DNA from: Silvania confinis
Lineage (GTDB): Bacteria > Pseudomonadota > Gammaproteobacteria > Enterobacterales > Enterobacteriaceae
Assembly: GCF_025564085.1 (NCBI RefSeq)
Contig: NZ_JAMGZJ010000071.1
Span: 62,001 to 126,000 of the forward strand
DNA: 64,000 nucleotides
Direction of reading: 5' to 3'
Shown here piece after piece: positions 30,094 to 40,276 of this stretch. Position 1 is the first letter of the stretch. Each line of letters begins with the position of its first letter. The position numbers and the translations under genes were made by a program. The notes under the pieces are model-generated. The model was not told where the DNA came from, did not search any database, and worked only from the letters and a program-made list of their open reading frames with translations.

Positions 30094-32972
30094 TCGTTCT
30101 TGCTCCTGGGCATAGATTGCTGCAATTCACTCACGCTCTTCCAGACGGTCCAGCCTTTCGGTGGGGTGTCGGTGGCTTGCTTACTCTGGCTACCGGACAC
30201 CTGCGACAGGATGGCCATCCCCTGCGGGGCAATCACCGCATGATGGAAGAAGTCGGCCACTTTCTGCGGCGTGAGCTGTTTGATCTCGGCCACTACTTTA
30301 TCACGCGAATCGAAGCGCATATTGCCGCGATCAAAATCTTTGCTGATCCTTGAGGCCTCTTCACCCAGGGTTTGCGGTGGCTGCGTCACCTGCGTAATGA
30401 CGGCCTGCTGGATCTGAGCAAATTCTTCAGGCTTTAAGGCCCGCAGCTTCGCTTCTGCCTGCGGGAAGAAGGCCTGGAAACGCTCCCAGAGGAAGGCTGG
30501 CTGCTTATCGCTGCTTTGCAGCAGGAAGCCCATCCCCCATTGGCGGCCAACGTTCATCGAGAAGGCAAACACCGCATAGCCAAGCTGCTCTTCGGTGCGC
30601 AGCTGATTGTAGAACCACGGCTGAACGATTTGCCCAAGCACCGCGCTGTACGCCGAGCTGGCATATTCATCATAGCTCGTCGGGACAAACACCGCTGCCA
30701 GTGCAGAATCGGTACTGCTGCCTGCTTTCTCAAAGATGACGTTCTGCTGTTTATCGACCAGCACATCCTCGTTGCGGCACCATTCGTTCCCGTTAGCCCC
30801 CAGCTGCGTACGGACGTTTTGCGCCAGCGTTTTGGCCTGATCTTCGCTCATATTACCGACCACCAGAAACTCCGGTCTGGCGTTGGTTTTCAGGGCTGCA
30901 CGGTACGCCATCACCTCTTGCAGCGTGATGGAAGGCAGCAGCGCCCGGCGCTCTTCACGCTGGAAATACGGAATTTGCGACAGCATCTGGACCGGCATAA
31001 TGGCCTGGTCGAAGGCTTTGCCCTTCTCGGCAGAGTCCATCATCTGGGCATACCAGGATTTCGCCTGCGCCAGTTGGTCATCTGTCGCGGTATAGCTGAA
31101 ATATCCTTCCAGCAACGCCTGGAACAGCTGCGGTAAACGCTGGGTGTAGCCGTTGGCATTGAGCATCAGGCCATTGTTGGCATTGGTGGAGAAGCTGATG
31201 CCACCTACCGCTGCCTGGTTGCTAAGCTGATCCAACGCGATCCCGGCCAGGTAATCATTGAGAGCAAACAGTACCTGATTTTTGGCGCTGTCCATCGCCT
31301 GTGGGTTACGCAGCACCATGCTGACGTTGGCTTTCGGCTCGCTGGCAAAATAGCGGCTCGGGGTGTAAACCACGCGCAGGTTGGACTCATCCATAATCAG
31401 CTGTGGCTGTGGATAGTCTTTGACGGGTTTGATCAGCGTGAAGTCGTCCGGAATATAGGGGTTCAGCTCCGGCAGCTTAAGCGCGATCCCGGCGGCTTTC
31501 TGCTGCCAGTCCGCGAAGGTTTTTTCGCTGATCTTGTCTACCTGATACTCGGCATTCACAAAGTAGGCGGTTTTGTTATGCGGTTCGTTCGGGCTGATAT
31601 ACCAGATACGCGCATTCTGCGGCGTCATCATCGCCAGGCGGGCTTTTACCGCGTCGGCATCATACTGATCCGCGATGTTAACGGCATCCAGCGTATGCGC
31701 GACTGGCACGCGGATCATGGTGTCAGCCAACCACTCGACATAGTCCATATCGCGGGTGATCGATGGATAGCGGAAATCGAGATCCAGCACGTGCGCCAGC
31801 TCGTCAAAGTAGCGTTTGTCCACGCCCTTTTCACGCAGCAGCGAGAGATAGCTAAAAATGGCCGCGACAACTTCATCGCGGTGAGCCAGCCCTTTGTCGG
31901 TTAAGGTGGCAGAGATCGCCAGTACGCCGCTGTTGCCGTTGACGACAGGGTCGGAGTCGGCGCGAATACCTTCCACCAGTCCCTGATTTTGCAGCCAGTC
32001 GGAGAGCGTGTCGGGGCTACGGTTGCCGACCAGATAGGTCACCAGCTCATCGGTTTTGCTGCGGAACTGGGCGGTGTTGTTATCAATACGGAACTCGACG
32101 CGCAGCACCTTGCGCGGCATCGCGGGAACGTAGTGAATGATTAACCCTTTCTGCGCATCAGTCACCACTGGAACGGTGGTTTCCGGTTTGGCGATATCTT
32201 TATTCGGCACCCGGCCATAGGTCTGGGCCGCGAGCGTTGCCAGCTCGGGCAGCGGTTTGTTGCTGTACACCACCGCCTTCATCAGGTTGGCAGAGTAATA
32301 TTTGTCGCGAAAGGCATGCAGCGCGTCAAGAACCGGGCTGTCAGGTTTGTCGCTCAGCGTCTCGAGGTTACCCCCAGAAAAACGCGAGCCAGGGTGTGCC
32401 GGGTTGATGGTTTCTGCACTGACCTGGGCCATGCGCATCCCGTCCCGGGTGCGAGCCATGGTCAGCTCGGCGTTCACGGCATTACGTTCACGATCGGCAT
32501 ATTTTTTATCCAGCAGCGGTGCGGCAATGGCGTCCGCAAGGCGATCGACTGCGCCTTCCAGCGCATCGTTTTCCACTTCAAGATAATAGGCAGTACGGTA
32601 CGGCGCGGTGCTGGCGTTATGGCTGCCACCGTGCATTTTTAAAAATTCGGCAAGGCTGTCAGGCTGCGGATACTTCTTTGAGCCCATCAGCGTCATGTGC
32701 TCGAGATAGTGCGCAAGGCCAGGATGAGAGTCAGGATCTTCCAGCGAACCAACCGGCACTACCAGCGCCGACAGGGATTTGACGGCCTGGGGATCGGACA
32801 CCAGCAGCACGATCATCCCGTTATCAAGGCGGATCGCCTGATACTCGCGGGTATCTTTATCGCTTTTGCGAATCGTTTCCTGAACGGGTTGCCAACCGGT
32901 ATTTGCCTGACTGAGGGGTGCCCAAAGGGCGACGAACAAAACCAACGTTTTAAATAAGGTGCTGCCTGACAT
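30090..32972 (-). CDS. ptrA: Protease III (pitrilysin) PtrA
   Basis: A 960-residue periplasmic zinc metalloprotease of the M16 family. A cleavable signal peptide ends at about SQA-N (residue 23). The inverted zinc motif HxxEH is HYLEH at 88-92, and the third ligand region NAVNAELTMA follows about 75 residues on. Four M16 repeats account for the length. It degrades small periplasmic polypeptides. Its position between recC and recB is conserved in enterobacteria and has no obvious functional link. Confidence 0.96.
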   Translation of the reverse strand: MSGSTLFKTLVLFVALWAPLSQANTGWQPVQETIRKSDKDTREYQAIRLDNGMIVLLVSDPQAVKSLSALVVPVGSLEDPDSHPGLAHYLEHMTLMGSKKYPQPDSLAEFLKMHGGSHNASTAPYRTAYYLEVENDALEGAVDRLADAIAAPLLDKKYADRERNAVNAELTMARTRDGMRMAQVSAETINPAHPGSRFSGGNLETLSDKPDSPVLDALHAFRDKYYSANLMKAVVYSNKPLPELATLAAQTYGRVPNKDIAKPETTVPVVTDAQKGLIIHYVPAMPRKVLRVEFRIDNNTAQFRSKTDELVTYLVGNRSPDTLSDWLQNQGLVEGIRADSDPVVNGNSGVLAISATLTDKGLAHRDEVVAAIFSYLSLLREKGVDKRYFDELAHVLDLDFRYPSITRDMDYVEWLADTMIRVPVAHTLDAVNIADQYDADAVKARLAMMTPQNARIWYISPNEPHNKTAYFVNAEYQVDKISEKTFADWQQKAAGIALKLPELNPYIPDDFTLIKPVKDYPQPQLIMDESNLRVVYTPSRYFASEPKANVSMVLRNPQAMDSAKNQVLFALNDYLAGIALDQLSNQAAVGGISFSTNANNGLMLNANGYTQRLPQLFQALLEGYFSYTATDDQLAQAKSWYAQMMDSAEKGKAFDQAIMPVQMLSQIPYFQREERRALLPSITLQEVMAYRAALKTNARPEFLVVGNMSEDQAKTLAQNVRTQLGANGNEWCRNEDVLVDKQQNVIFEKAGSSTDSALAAVFVPTSYDEYASSAYSAVLGQIVQPWFYNQLRTEEQLGYAVFAFSMNVGRQWGMGFLLQSSDKQPAFLWERFQAFFPQAEAKLRALKPEEFAQIQQAVITQVTQPPQTLGEEASRISKDFDRGNMRFDSRDKVVAEIKQLTPQKVADFFHHAVIAPQGMAILSQVSGSQSKQATDTPPKGWTVWKSVSELQQSMPRSKNE

Positions 32973-33119
32973 TCACTACCTCTTCATCACGGACATCATC
33001 ATTAACACGCTTCGTGCCGGGCAAGCCAGCATCTCTTAATGGCGGTACATCAGTCCATGACAAGATGGGCATCATAAATGAATGCCCAAATCTGCGCAAT
33101 TTTTATACAGACGTCAGGA

Positions 33120-36100
33120 CTAATTAAATCTATACAGCGGTAACAGGTAGCGTCGGGCCTCTTCGGTAATGGTATCGACGTATTCTGGCTCAAGGGTTCG
33201 CCACAGGCGTTGATACCAGACATCCTCCCCTTCTCCCCGCACTATCATGTTTCCTTCGTAGGCCTGCAAAAATTTACTGCGCGCTTTTTGCAGGGTGGCC
33301 TCATCCGTTAACATGGCATCATTCGTGGCGTCATAACAGGTTTTAATCCACGCCCCCCCACTTTCTGGCAGCAACAGCAGCGGTTTATTCATCCCCAGCT
33401 TAAAGCCTTCGATGTACAGTGAGAGATACTCCATCGCCTGCTCGGCGGGCAGCGCCGGGAAGCGCCATTCGCCGTCTTTGCGCACGAACAACCGGCTTTC
33501 ACCTTCACCGCCGCTCGCACAGTAGACAAGGTGTTCCAGCCAAAGTTGCAGACCTTGCGAAACGCTGAGCATCGATGGCCGCCAGCGCAGCAGCCCGTCC
33601 GCCTGCACATGCTGCAGCCAGCCCGTCAGATTGATACCGTTACTGTGAAGATCGATCTCCATGCTTTTGCCCGGCTGGCGGCACTCAATCACCCTTCCTG
33701 CCAGCGCCTGCATCTCCTGACATTGGGCATCCCAGGCGATTTCGCCAAAGGCTCCGTAAGGGAGCTCACCCGCCGCGCGATAACGACGGAACAGCTTCTG
33801 AGCGTCTTCCTGCTCCACCAGCGCATTCAGCAACTGCTGGTTAAGCTGATAGCGGCTTAACCCCTCGAGGGTAAAGGGCTCTTCATCCGGTATCTCGCTC
33901 TCTTCGGAGCGGAAGTTAACCTGCAGACGCATCTGGAAAAAAGCGCGCACCGGATGGGCCCAGAAGCGCTGGAGCTGCTCAAACGCCAGGGTATCAAACT
34001 GCCCTGGCGCCAGAGTCTGGATAAAATCGCTGTGGGCCACCCCTTCTCGCTTCGCCGCCGGGAGCCATTCCCGGGCGTAGCTCTGCTGCTCGTTGTGTTC
34101 ATAGTTCACCGCGTCAAACGGCATCCGGCTATGGCAGCAGGTGATATGCGCTTTCACCCGCCGTTCACTTTCATCACAGTTGAGCGCTTCGTCGCCCGGC
34201 AGGTAATGGCTTTGCCCGATGTAGTCGACCAGCTCCTGAACCAATACGGAGGGGAAGCGCTCGCTGTTATCCTGAATAGAGCGGCCGATATAGCTGATAT
34301 ACAGCTGCTGCTGGGCGGAGATTAGCGCCTCGAGGAACAGGTAGCGGTCGTCATCCCGACGGCTACGATCGCCGCGCTGCGGTTTTTGACTCATTAAATC
34401 AAAGCCCAGCGGCGACAGCGCGCGCGGGTAGATTCCATCGTTCATGCCCAGCAGGCAGACAACCTTAAAGGGAATAGAGCGCATTGGCATCAGGGTGCAG
34501 ATATTGACCGGTCCGGCCAGAAAACGCTGGCTGATCCGCTCCTGATCGAGCCGCTGGGTGAGTTCATCACGCAGCAGCGACAGCGGGATCGCTTCGCCAT
34601 AGTGTGATTCGATACCCTCTTCAATAATGGCCTGCCACTGATGCTCGATGAGCGCCATCGCGGCTTCGGTTTCCTGATCCGGCAGGAAGAAGTCATTGAG
34701 CATTTCGCGACAAACCGGAAGCCAGGCCTCAAGCGACCGCGTCTGCATCAGCTCGCGTCGCCAGCGGTTAAGCTGCATCAACAGCGAGGCCAGATGCCCC
34801 ACCAGCTCGGCGATTAACCCGCTGGATTCATCATACGGCAGGACGGCATTCCATTCGCCCTGGCTGCTCTCCATGGCATAGCCGAGCAACATACGCGTCA
34901 GGCCAAATTGCCAGGTGTGCTGACCGGTGACCGGCAGGTCAAATTCCTGCACGTTGTCGTCATCCATCCCCCAGCGCACGCCCGATTCATTAACCCACTG
35001 ACGCAGGTAGCGCAGGGCATCTTCATCAATATCAAAGCGGGCCGCCAGTACCGGAACATCCAGCAGCGCCAGCACGTCTTCGGGAACAAAGCGGCTGTCC
35101 GGCAGGGAGAGCAGGCTGACAAAAGCTTGCAGCGCCGGATGCGACTGGCGCGCACGTCGGTCTGATATGGCAAACGGCAGATAGCGATCGCCCGTGGCGC
35201 TGCCGAACACAGCCTGAACATAGGGGCTGTAGCTGTCGATGTCGGCCACCATCACCACGATATCGCGCGGCGTGAGTTCAGGATCGTCTTCCAGCATCGC
35301 CAGCAGTTTGTCATGCAGCACTTCGACTTCGCGCTGCGGACTGTGACAAAGGTGCAGCGTCACGCTGCGATCGTCGGGATCAAGCAGACGTTTGCGGTCG
35401 CTGCGAGCGAACTCCTTAGCGTTAATGCCTTCTACCGAGCGTTTCTCAAGATCCAGAATATCCAGCTGCACATTATGCAGCAGGCTGTCCGGGGTGATAT
35501 CGGCAAAGGCATCCACATCCCCTTCACCGGAAGCGGTGAGCTCTGAAAGCATGTAGATATAGTCGCGGCCCAGTTTTCCCCACGAGGCCAGTAACGGATT
35601 CGGTAAGTTCTGCACGCCCGCGTCATCAAAGAGCTGCTCCGCCGTGCTGCTGTCTTTAAACAGCGGTACCGTGCGCTCATCAAATAGGCGGCGGCGCTGG
35701 CGCGTCACGATGCGGGATAGCCAGCGGGCATCCTGAATATCCCCCCAGTAATGGCGGCAAGGATTGGTGAACAGAATATGGATATCGATGTGTCTGCCCA
35801 GCGCATTCAGCGCTTTGAGGTAGACCGGCGGTAAGGCGGAAATGCCGCAGATAAAGACTCTGGACGGCAGCCCGGCGGGCGTCTCGGTTGCTGCGTCCAG
35901 CGTGGTGATAAAACGATCGTACAGATTCGCACGGTGCCATTGCGGTTGACCCAGCTTTTCGGTGTGTTCGACCAGCGCCTTCCACAGCGGTGCCTGCCAG
36001 ATTTGGGCCTGCTCGAGGCCATCAATCCGTTCACCCGCTTCCCAGCGCGTCAGCCATTCCGGGCGATAGACCAGATACTGGTCATAGAGATCCGCCGTCC

Positions 36101-36488
36101 GCGACGCCAGCTGGAACAGCTTTCGCTTGTCGGTATCGTCGTTAAGATAGTGGCGCAGCATGGTAAATTCATCCTGCGTCAGCATCTCCGGCAGCAGCGA
36201 CATCAGCTTCCAGCTCATGCTCTGCTTGTTAAATGCGCTCTGTTTCGGGATCTCCGGCAGCACGCGAACAAACATATCCCAGATAAAGCTGGCGGGTAGC
36301 GGGAAGTCGATATTGGCGGCAATGCCAAATTTTTGCGAGAGGGACATCTGCAGCCACTGCGCCATACCGGTACTCTGAACCAGGATCATTTCCGGTTCAA
36401 AGGGATCGTCGAGCCGCTGTTGCTCGACAATAAATTCCATCAGCGCTTCCAGCACGTCCAGACGGTTTGAGTGGTAGACCCTTAACAT
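33120..36488 (-). CDS. recC: RecBCD subunit RecC
   Basis: A 1122-residue protein, exactly the E. coli length, that splits the duplex and reads the Chi sequence in the RecBCD complex. It has a degenerate helicase fold without a working Walker A. Conserved blocks include the N-terminal MLRVYHSNRLDVL and the central VCLLGMNDGIYPR. The start is ATG at 36488 with GGGAG upstream; four extra upstream codons are rejected. It follows ppdC by 12 bp. Confidence 0.96.
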   Translation of the reverse strand: MLRVYHSNRLDVLEALMEFIVEQQRLDDPFEPEMILVQSTGMAQWLQMSLSQKFGIAANIDFPLPASFIWDMFVRVLPEIPKQSAFNKQSMSWKLMSLLPEMLTQDEFTMLRHYLNDDTDKRKLFQLASRTADLYDQYLVYRPEWLTRWEAGERIDGLEQAQIWQAPLWKALVEHTEKLGQPQWHRANLYDRFITTLDAATETPAGLPSRVFICGISALPPVYLKALNALGRHIDIHILFTNPCRHYWGDIQDARWLSRIVTRQRRRLFDERTVPLFKDSSTAEQLFDDAGVQNLPNPLLASWGKLGRDYIYMLSELTASGEGDVDAFADITPDSLLHNVQLDILDLEKRSVEGINAKEFARSDRKRLLDPDDRSVTLHLCHSPQREVEVLHDKLLAMLEDDPELTPRDIVVMVADIDSYSPYVQAVFGSATGDRYLPFAISDRRARQSHPALQAFVSLLSLPDSRFVPEDVLALLDVPVLAARFDIDEDALRYLRQWVNESGVRWGMDDDNVQEFDLPVTGQHTWQFGLTRMLLGYAMESSQGEWNAVLPYDESSGLIAELVGHLASLLMQLNRWRRELMQTRSLEAWLPVCREMLNDFFLPDQETEAAMALIEHQWQAIIEEGIESHYGEAIPLSLLRDELTQRLDQERISQRFLAGPVNICTLMPMRSIPFKVVCLLGMNDGIYPRALSPLGFDLMSQKPQRGDRSRRDDDRYLFLEALISAQQQLYISYIGRSIQDNSERFPSVLVQELVDYIGQSHYLPGDEALNCDESERRVKAHITCCHSRMPFDAVNYEHNEQQSYAREWLPAAKREGVAHSDFIQTLAPGQFDTLAFEQLQRFWAHPVRAFFQMRLQVNFRSEESEIPDEEPFTLEGLSRYQLNQQLLNALVEQEDAQKLFRRYRAAGELPYGAFGEIAWDAQCQEMQALAGRVIECRQPGKSMEIDLHSNGINLTGWLQHVQADGLLRWRPSMLSVSQGLQLWLEHLVYCASGGEGESRLFVRKDGEWRFPALPAEQAMEYLSLYIEGFKLGMNKPLLLLPESGGAWIKTCYDATNDAMLTDEATLQKARSKFLQAYEGNMIVRGEGEDVWYQRLWRTLEPEYVDTITEEARRYLLPLYRFN

Positions 36489-36500
36489 CGCTGCTCCCAA

Positions 36501-36824
36501 CTACTGGCTAACCGGGCAGTGCAGGCGTGTCATCTGACCCCGCCGACCCAGAGGAGAAATAAGTGTGACCGCGATGCTGACACATCCGGACGGCGTTGTC
36601 TGCATTCGGTTCACCTGCCAGCCTGCAGGGATTTCTGCAGGCGTGAGCTGTGACTGATTCCAGGCCTGACGCCAGACCTGGCGGTACTGTTCCAGCGCCA
36701 CGAACCGGCTGGCTAATACACGATGATAGCCCGCCAGCGCAGTGACGACGATGACCATCAGCATCATGGCCAGTAAAACTTCCACGAGGCTAAACCCCTG
36801 CTGTTTCGCTACGGTTGCTGACAC
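36501..36824 (-). CDS. ppdC: Prepilin-like protein PpdC
   Basis: A 107-residue type IV pilin-like protein. The prepilin peptidase site is QQG-FSLVEVLLAM with Glu at the +5 position, followed by a hydrophobic helix. It matches E. coli PpdC (YgdB-ppd cluster), a minor pseudopilin. It overlaps ygdB by 16 bp. Confidence 0.9.
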   Translation of the reverse strand: MSATVAKQQGFSLVEVLLAMMLMVIVVTALAGYHRVLASRFVALEQYRQVWRQAWNQSQLTPAEIPAGWQVNRMQTTPSGCVSIAVTLISPLGRRGQMTRLHCPVSQ

Positions 36825-37213
36825 AGCGCACGCTCCTTAAGCGGGCAAAAATCACGCCAGCCGTGCGGTAAAAAGACAATCCCTTCGGCTGTCACCTTTC
36901 CCTCGCGCCACAGCGTGATGCTTCCGCTACTGGCAATAAGTACGGCACGCTCATCGAGGATGCGCAGGCAGGCGCGCCACGGCTGCTGGTGATGCTGCTG
37001 GCATGCCGCGTCGGCACCCATCGGCCACGGAAGCGTTCTCCCCCACTCCAGCGCTGACTGGGCTGTCGCCTGATGGTAAATGGCCTGACTGTCTGCCCTG
37101 ACAATACGCATCAGGGTATCAAGCTGCTGGTTGAGCCCGGTCAGCATCAGGCTACCCAACATGAGCAGCAGGAGCACCAATGCCAGCGACGACATCCCCT
37201 GCTGGCGGTTCAT
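36809..37213 (-). CDS. ygdB: DUF2509 family protein YgdB
   Basis: A 134-residue protein with one N-terminal membrane segment (MSSLALVLLLLMLGSLMLTGL) that resembles a PilX-like minor pilin without the usual prepilin cleavage site. It matches E. coli YgdB. Its start overlaps the ppdB stop (ATGA). A role in pseudopilus assembly is inferred from its place among prepilin genes. Confidence 0.88.
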   Translation of the reverse strand: MNRQQGMSSLALVLLLLMLGSLMLTGLNQQLDTLMRIVRADSQAIYHQATAQSALEWGRTLPWPMGADAACQQHHQQPWRACLRILDERAVLIASSGSITLWREGKVTAEGIVFLPHGWRDFCPLKERALCQQP

Positions 37214-37773
37214 AAGTTAAACCCGGTGACGCGATGATGGGCTTCAAACCGACCGCCGTGCTGCCCTTTGAGAGAGGCACCTAGCACTATCGTTAATTCC
37301 GGTGCAAACCCCGCTCGCAGGACTCGCTGTACCTGAAAATACTCCACGGTGATCCTGCCGGGGTCGGTCACTCTTTCCCACCCGTTGGCGCTGCACTGTG
37401 TAGCACCCCGCAGCGTCTCCAGTGCGCCATCACTGAGGCGAAACCCCGTCTGTTCCGCTGCGCCTGCGGGCGTCGTCTCCCAGCGGCCATTGCTGTTTTC
37501 ATCCCACTGAACAATAACGCATTCGCTCCCCTGGGCAATTTTCAACGCCTCACCCTGGCAGTCACCCGCACAATAGCCCGCCCGCTGCAGGTGCTTACCG
37601 ATCCCGGCAACGCGCAGCCAAATCTCCTCTTCAAGCTCCTGCTGCTGCGTCTGTAGCAGTATTGCCCGCTGCAAACCCGGTAAGAACCGCGCCGCACTCA
37701 TCAGCAATACGCTGCTTATGGCCATCGCGACCAGCACTTCGGTCAGTGAAAATCCCTGCTGAGCTACTGGCAT
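37210..37773 (-). CDS. ppdB: Prepilin-like protein PpdB
   Basis: A 187-residue pilin-like protein. The start is ATG at 37773 (MPVAQQGFSLTEVLVAM), supported by AAAGGAGG upstream; the longer open frame runs back into ppdA. The cleavage site is QQG-FSLTEV. It resembles PilW-type minor pilins. It overlaps the end of ppdA by 10 bp. Confidence 0.9.
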   Translation of the reverse strand: MPVAQQGFSLTEVLVAMAISSVLLMSAARFLPGLQRAILLQTQQQELEEEIWLRVAGIGKHLQRAGYCAGDCQGEALKIAQGSECVIVQWDENSNGRWETTPAGAAEQTGFRLSDGALETLRGATQCSANGWERVTDPGRITVEYFQVQRVLRAGFAPELTIVLGASLKGQHGGRFEAHHRVTGFNL

Positions 37774-38228
37774 GCGAATCCTCCTTTGCCGTTGCACATG
37801 CGTATGCGCCCCCACGCCGACACGATAATCAACCATTCACCGGCCTGGCTTTTCAGGCGTATTCGCCCTGCCCAGGCGGTATCCCGCAGGCCATAAAACC
37901 CCAGCGCGGGGGTGAGTTCAGTGATGCTGATGTCCGGCCACAGCGGGGCCAGCACAAAAGCATTGTTGCCCTGGCACACGGGAATATCCGTTTCGAGTAA
38001 GCACCACTGTTGGCCGGTTTGCTTTAGCGCCACCACGTGATCCCGGTTATATCGCCAGGCGTCGTTGCGCAGCACCACCAGAAAATCGCGCACCTGGCGC
38101 GCCGTCTGCCAGAGCTGCTGCTGTTGCTGCCAGCGTCGCCAGCTATAAAGCCCCGTCGCGCTGAGCGTAACGATGAGTGCGACGGCAACCAGCATTTCAA
38201 TGAGCGTAAAGCCCTTTTCCTTTTTCAT
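37764..38228 (-). CDS. ppdA: Prepilin-like protein PpdA
   Basis: A 154-residue GspH/FimT-like minor pilin and the first gene of ppdA-ppdB-ygdB-ppdC-recC-ptrA-recB-recD. The start is ATG at 38228 (MKKEKGFTLIEMLVAVAL), with prepilin cleavage after KEKG. No strong Shine-Dalgarno is seen. The frame upstream of the ATG runs across the thyA terminator region and is rejected. Confidence 0.9.
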   Translation of the reverse strand: MKKEKGFTLIEMLVAVALIVTLSATGLYSWRRWQQQQQLWQTARQVRDFLVVLRNDAWRYNRDHVVALKQTGQQWCLLETDIPVCQGNNAFVLAPLWPDISITELTPALGFYGLRDTAWAGRIRLKSQAGEWLIIVSAWGRIRMCNGKGGFACQ

Positions 38229-38366
38229 GGCGACAGTGTGATGGAAGGAGAAACGCAATTCGAGGCACAGTGATGGGAATTTCGAGACGGGTTCAGTGCT
38301 TTCTTGCCGTTTGCACGGCCTTGCAAACGAGCCGGATACAGGCTCGCAAAACCACAATTTGGGCAT

Positions 38367-38394
38367 AAAAAAACCGGCGCGGAAGGCGCCGGTT
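38367..38394 (-). terminator. Terminator of thyA
   Basis: On the minus strand the stem AACCGGCGC / GCGCCGGTT is followed by seven T's, 18 bp after the thyA stop. It separates lgt-thyA from the ppdA operon. Confidence 0.9.
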
Positions 38395-38411
38395 ATGTCA
38401 GGATTGCAATA

Positions 38412-39206
38412 TCAGATGGCGACAGGGGCTTTGATACCCGGGTGCGGGTCATAACCTTCGATGTCGAAATCGTCAAAACGGTAGTCGAAAATCGATTCCG
38501 GCTTACGCTTGATGACCAGCTTCGGCAACGCACGCGGTGCGCGGGATAGCTGAAGATGGGTCTGTTCCATATGGTTGCTGTACAGGTGAGTATCCCCGCC
38601 GGTCCAGACAAAATCACCCACTTCCAGATTGCATTGCTGAGCCATCATATGCACCAGCAGCGCATAGCTGGCGATATTGAACGGCAGGCCGAGGAACACA
38701 TCGCAGGAGCGCTGGTACAGCTGACAGGAGAGCTTACCGTCCGCCACATAGAACTGGAAAAACGCGTGGCACGGTGCCAGCGCCATTTTGTCCAGCTCGC
38801 CCACGTTCCAGGCAGAAACGATGATACGACGCGAATCCGGATCGTTTTTCAGCTGGTTCACCACGGTGGTGATCTGGTCGATATGGCGGCCATCCGGCGT
38901 TGGCCAGGCACGCCACTGCTTGCCGTAAACCGGGCCCAGGGAGCCATTTTCGTCAGCCCATTCGTCCCAGATAGAGACGTTGTTCTCACGCAGGTACGCG
39001 ATGTTGGTATCACCCTGCAGGAACCACAGCAGCTCATGAATAATCGAGCGCAAGTGGCAGCGCTTGGTTGTCACCAGCGGAAAGCCTTCCTGCAGGTTGA
39101 AGCGCATCTGGTGGCCAAAAATGGATGTCGTACCGGTACCGGTGCGGTCATTTTTCGCCGTGCCCTCATCGAGCACTTTTTGCATCAGTTCAAGATACTG
39201 TTTCAT
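38412..39206 (-). CDS. thyA: Thymidylate synthase ThyA
   Basis: A 264-residue enzyme that methylates dUMP to dTMP with methylene-tetrahydrofolate. The catalytic cysteine is C146 in [10 protein letters not shown], and the length and numbering equal E. coli ThyA. The folate and dUMP sites ([20 protein letters not shown]) are intact. It lies 6 bp after lgt on the same strand and is co-transcribed with it. Confidence 0.98.
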   Translation of the reverse strand: MKQYLELMQKVLDEGTAKNDRTGTGTTSIFGHQMRFNLQEGFPLVTTKRCHLRSIIHELLWFLQGDTNIAYLRENNVSIWDEWADENGSLGPVYGKQWRAWPTPDGRHIDQITTVVNQLKNDPDSRRIIVSAWNVGELDKMALAPCHAFFQFYVADGKLSCQLYQRSCDVFLGLPFNIASYALLVHMMAQQCNLEVGDFVWTGGDTHLYSNHMEQTHLQLSRAPRALPKLVIKRKPESIFDYRFDDFDIEGYDPHPGIKAPVAI

Positions 39207-39212
39207 GATGAC

Positions 39213-40085
39213 TCAGGAGACCTGTTGCTGTGGACGACGATACGCCCAGACCATCATCGCGATACCCACGACAATCATCGGAATAGAGAGGATCTGCCCC
39301 ATGCTGATGTACTGCACCCACTCACCGGTGAACTGCTGATCCGGCTGGCGGAAGAATTCCACGATGATACGGAACGCGCCGTAGCCAATCAGGAACAGGC
39401 CAGACACAGAGCCCGTCGGACGCGGTTTGCGGATGAACAGGTTCAGAATGATAAACAGCACCACCCCTTCCAGCGCCATCTCATACAGCTGTGACATATG
39501 GCGCGGCAGGGCACCGTAGGTGTCGAAAATAGACTGCCACTCGGGATGTGAAGGCAACAGGGCAATATCTTCTGCCCGCGACTGCGGGAACAGCATAGTA
39601 AACGATACGCTCGGATCGACGCGGCCCCACAGTTCGCCATTGATGAAGTTGCCCAGACGACCAGCACCCAGCCCAAACGGGATCAATGGCGCAATAAAAT
39701 CAGACACCTGGAAGAAACTGCGTTTGGTGCGCTTCGCGAAGATCACCATCACCAGGATGACGCCAATCAGGCCGCCGTGGAAGGACATGCCGCCATCCCA
39801 GACGCGGAACAGATAGAGCGGATCGCTCATGAACACCGGGAAGTTGTAGAACAGCACATAGCCGATACGTCCACCCAGGAAGACGCCGAGGAAGCCTGCG
39901 TACAGCAGGTTTTCAACTTCGTCTTTGGTCCAGCCGCTGCCAGGGCGTTTGGCGCGACGGCCAGCCAGCCACATAGCAAAGACAAACCCGACCAGATACA
40001 TCAGGCCATACCAGTGAAGCGCTACGGGTCCAATTGAGAAAATGACCGGATCGAATTCCGGAAAATGCAGATAGCCACTGTTCAT
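39213..40085 (-). CDS. lgt: Phosphatidylglycerol-prolipoprotein diacylglyceryl transferase Lgt
   Basis: A 290-residue inner-membrane enzyme with seven membrane helices that attaches diacylglycerol to the lipobox cysteine of prolipoproteins. Essential residues are visible: H103 in HGGLIG and R143 with the Lgt signature [14 protein letters not shown]. It precedes thyA, as in other enterobacteria. Confidence 0.97.
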   Translation of the reverse strand: MNSGYLHFPEFDPVIFSIGPVALHWYGLMYLVGFVFAMWLAGRRAKRPGSGWTKDEVENLLYAGFLGVFLGGRIGYVLFYNFPVFMSDPLYLFRVWDGGMSFHGGLIGVILVMVIFAKRTKRSFFQVSDFIAPLIPFGLGAGRLGNFINGELWGRVDPSVSFTMLFPQSRAEDIALLPSHPEWQSIFDTYGALPRHMSQLYEMALEGVVLFIILNLFIRKPRPTGSVSGLFLIGYGAFRIIVEFFRQPDQQFTGEWVQYISMGQILSIPMIVVGIAMMVWAYRRPQQQVS

Positions 40086-40276
40086 CTGTCACCACAAGAT
40101 GTTGTTATTCCGCTGAAAGTGGACAGCGGTAAAGAAGTGCGCGAGGGGTTGCCTGCGCTCCAAAGTTGCGAATCATAGCACACGCAGGCGTGGAGAATGC
40201 GCCCGAGATGTAAAAGATGTGTATAGAGACGTCGCACGTTTGTCTCCCCCAGCCCGGTGCGGAGGGAGACCTGTGG

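Noticed and set aside
30090-32972. ptrA inside the rec cluster as a horizontally acquired insertion
   Set aside because: The same order recC-ptrA-recB-recD is normal for enterobacteria and the 4-bp overlap with recB shows long integration.
36501-38228. Prepilin cluster as a complete type IV pilus or secretion system
   Set aside because: Only minor pilin-like genes are present; there is no assembly ATPase, secretin or prepilin peptidase in the window. The arrangement is the standard one upstream of recC.
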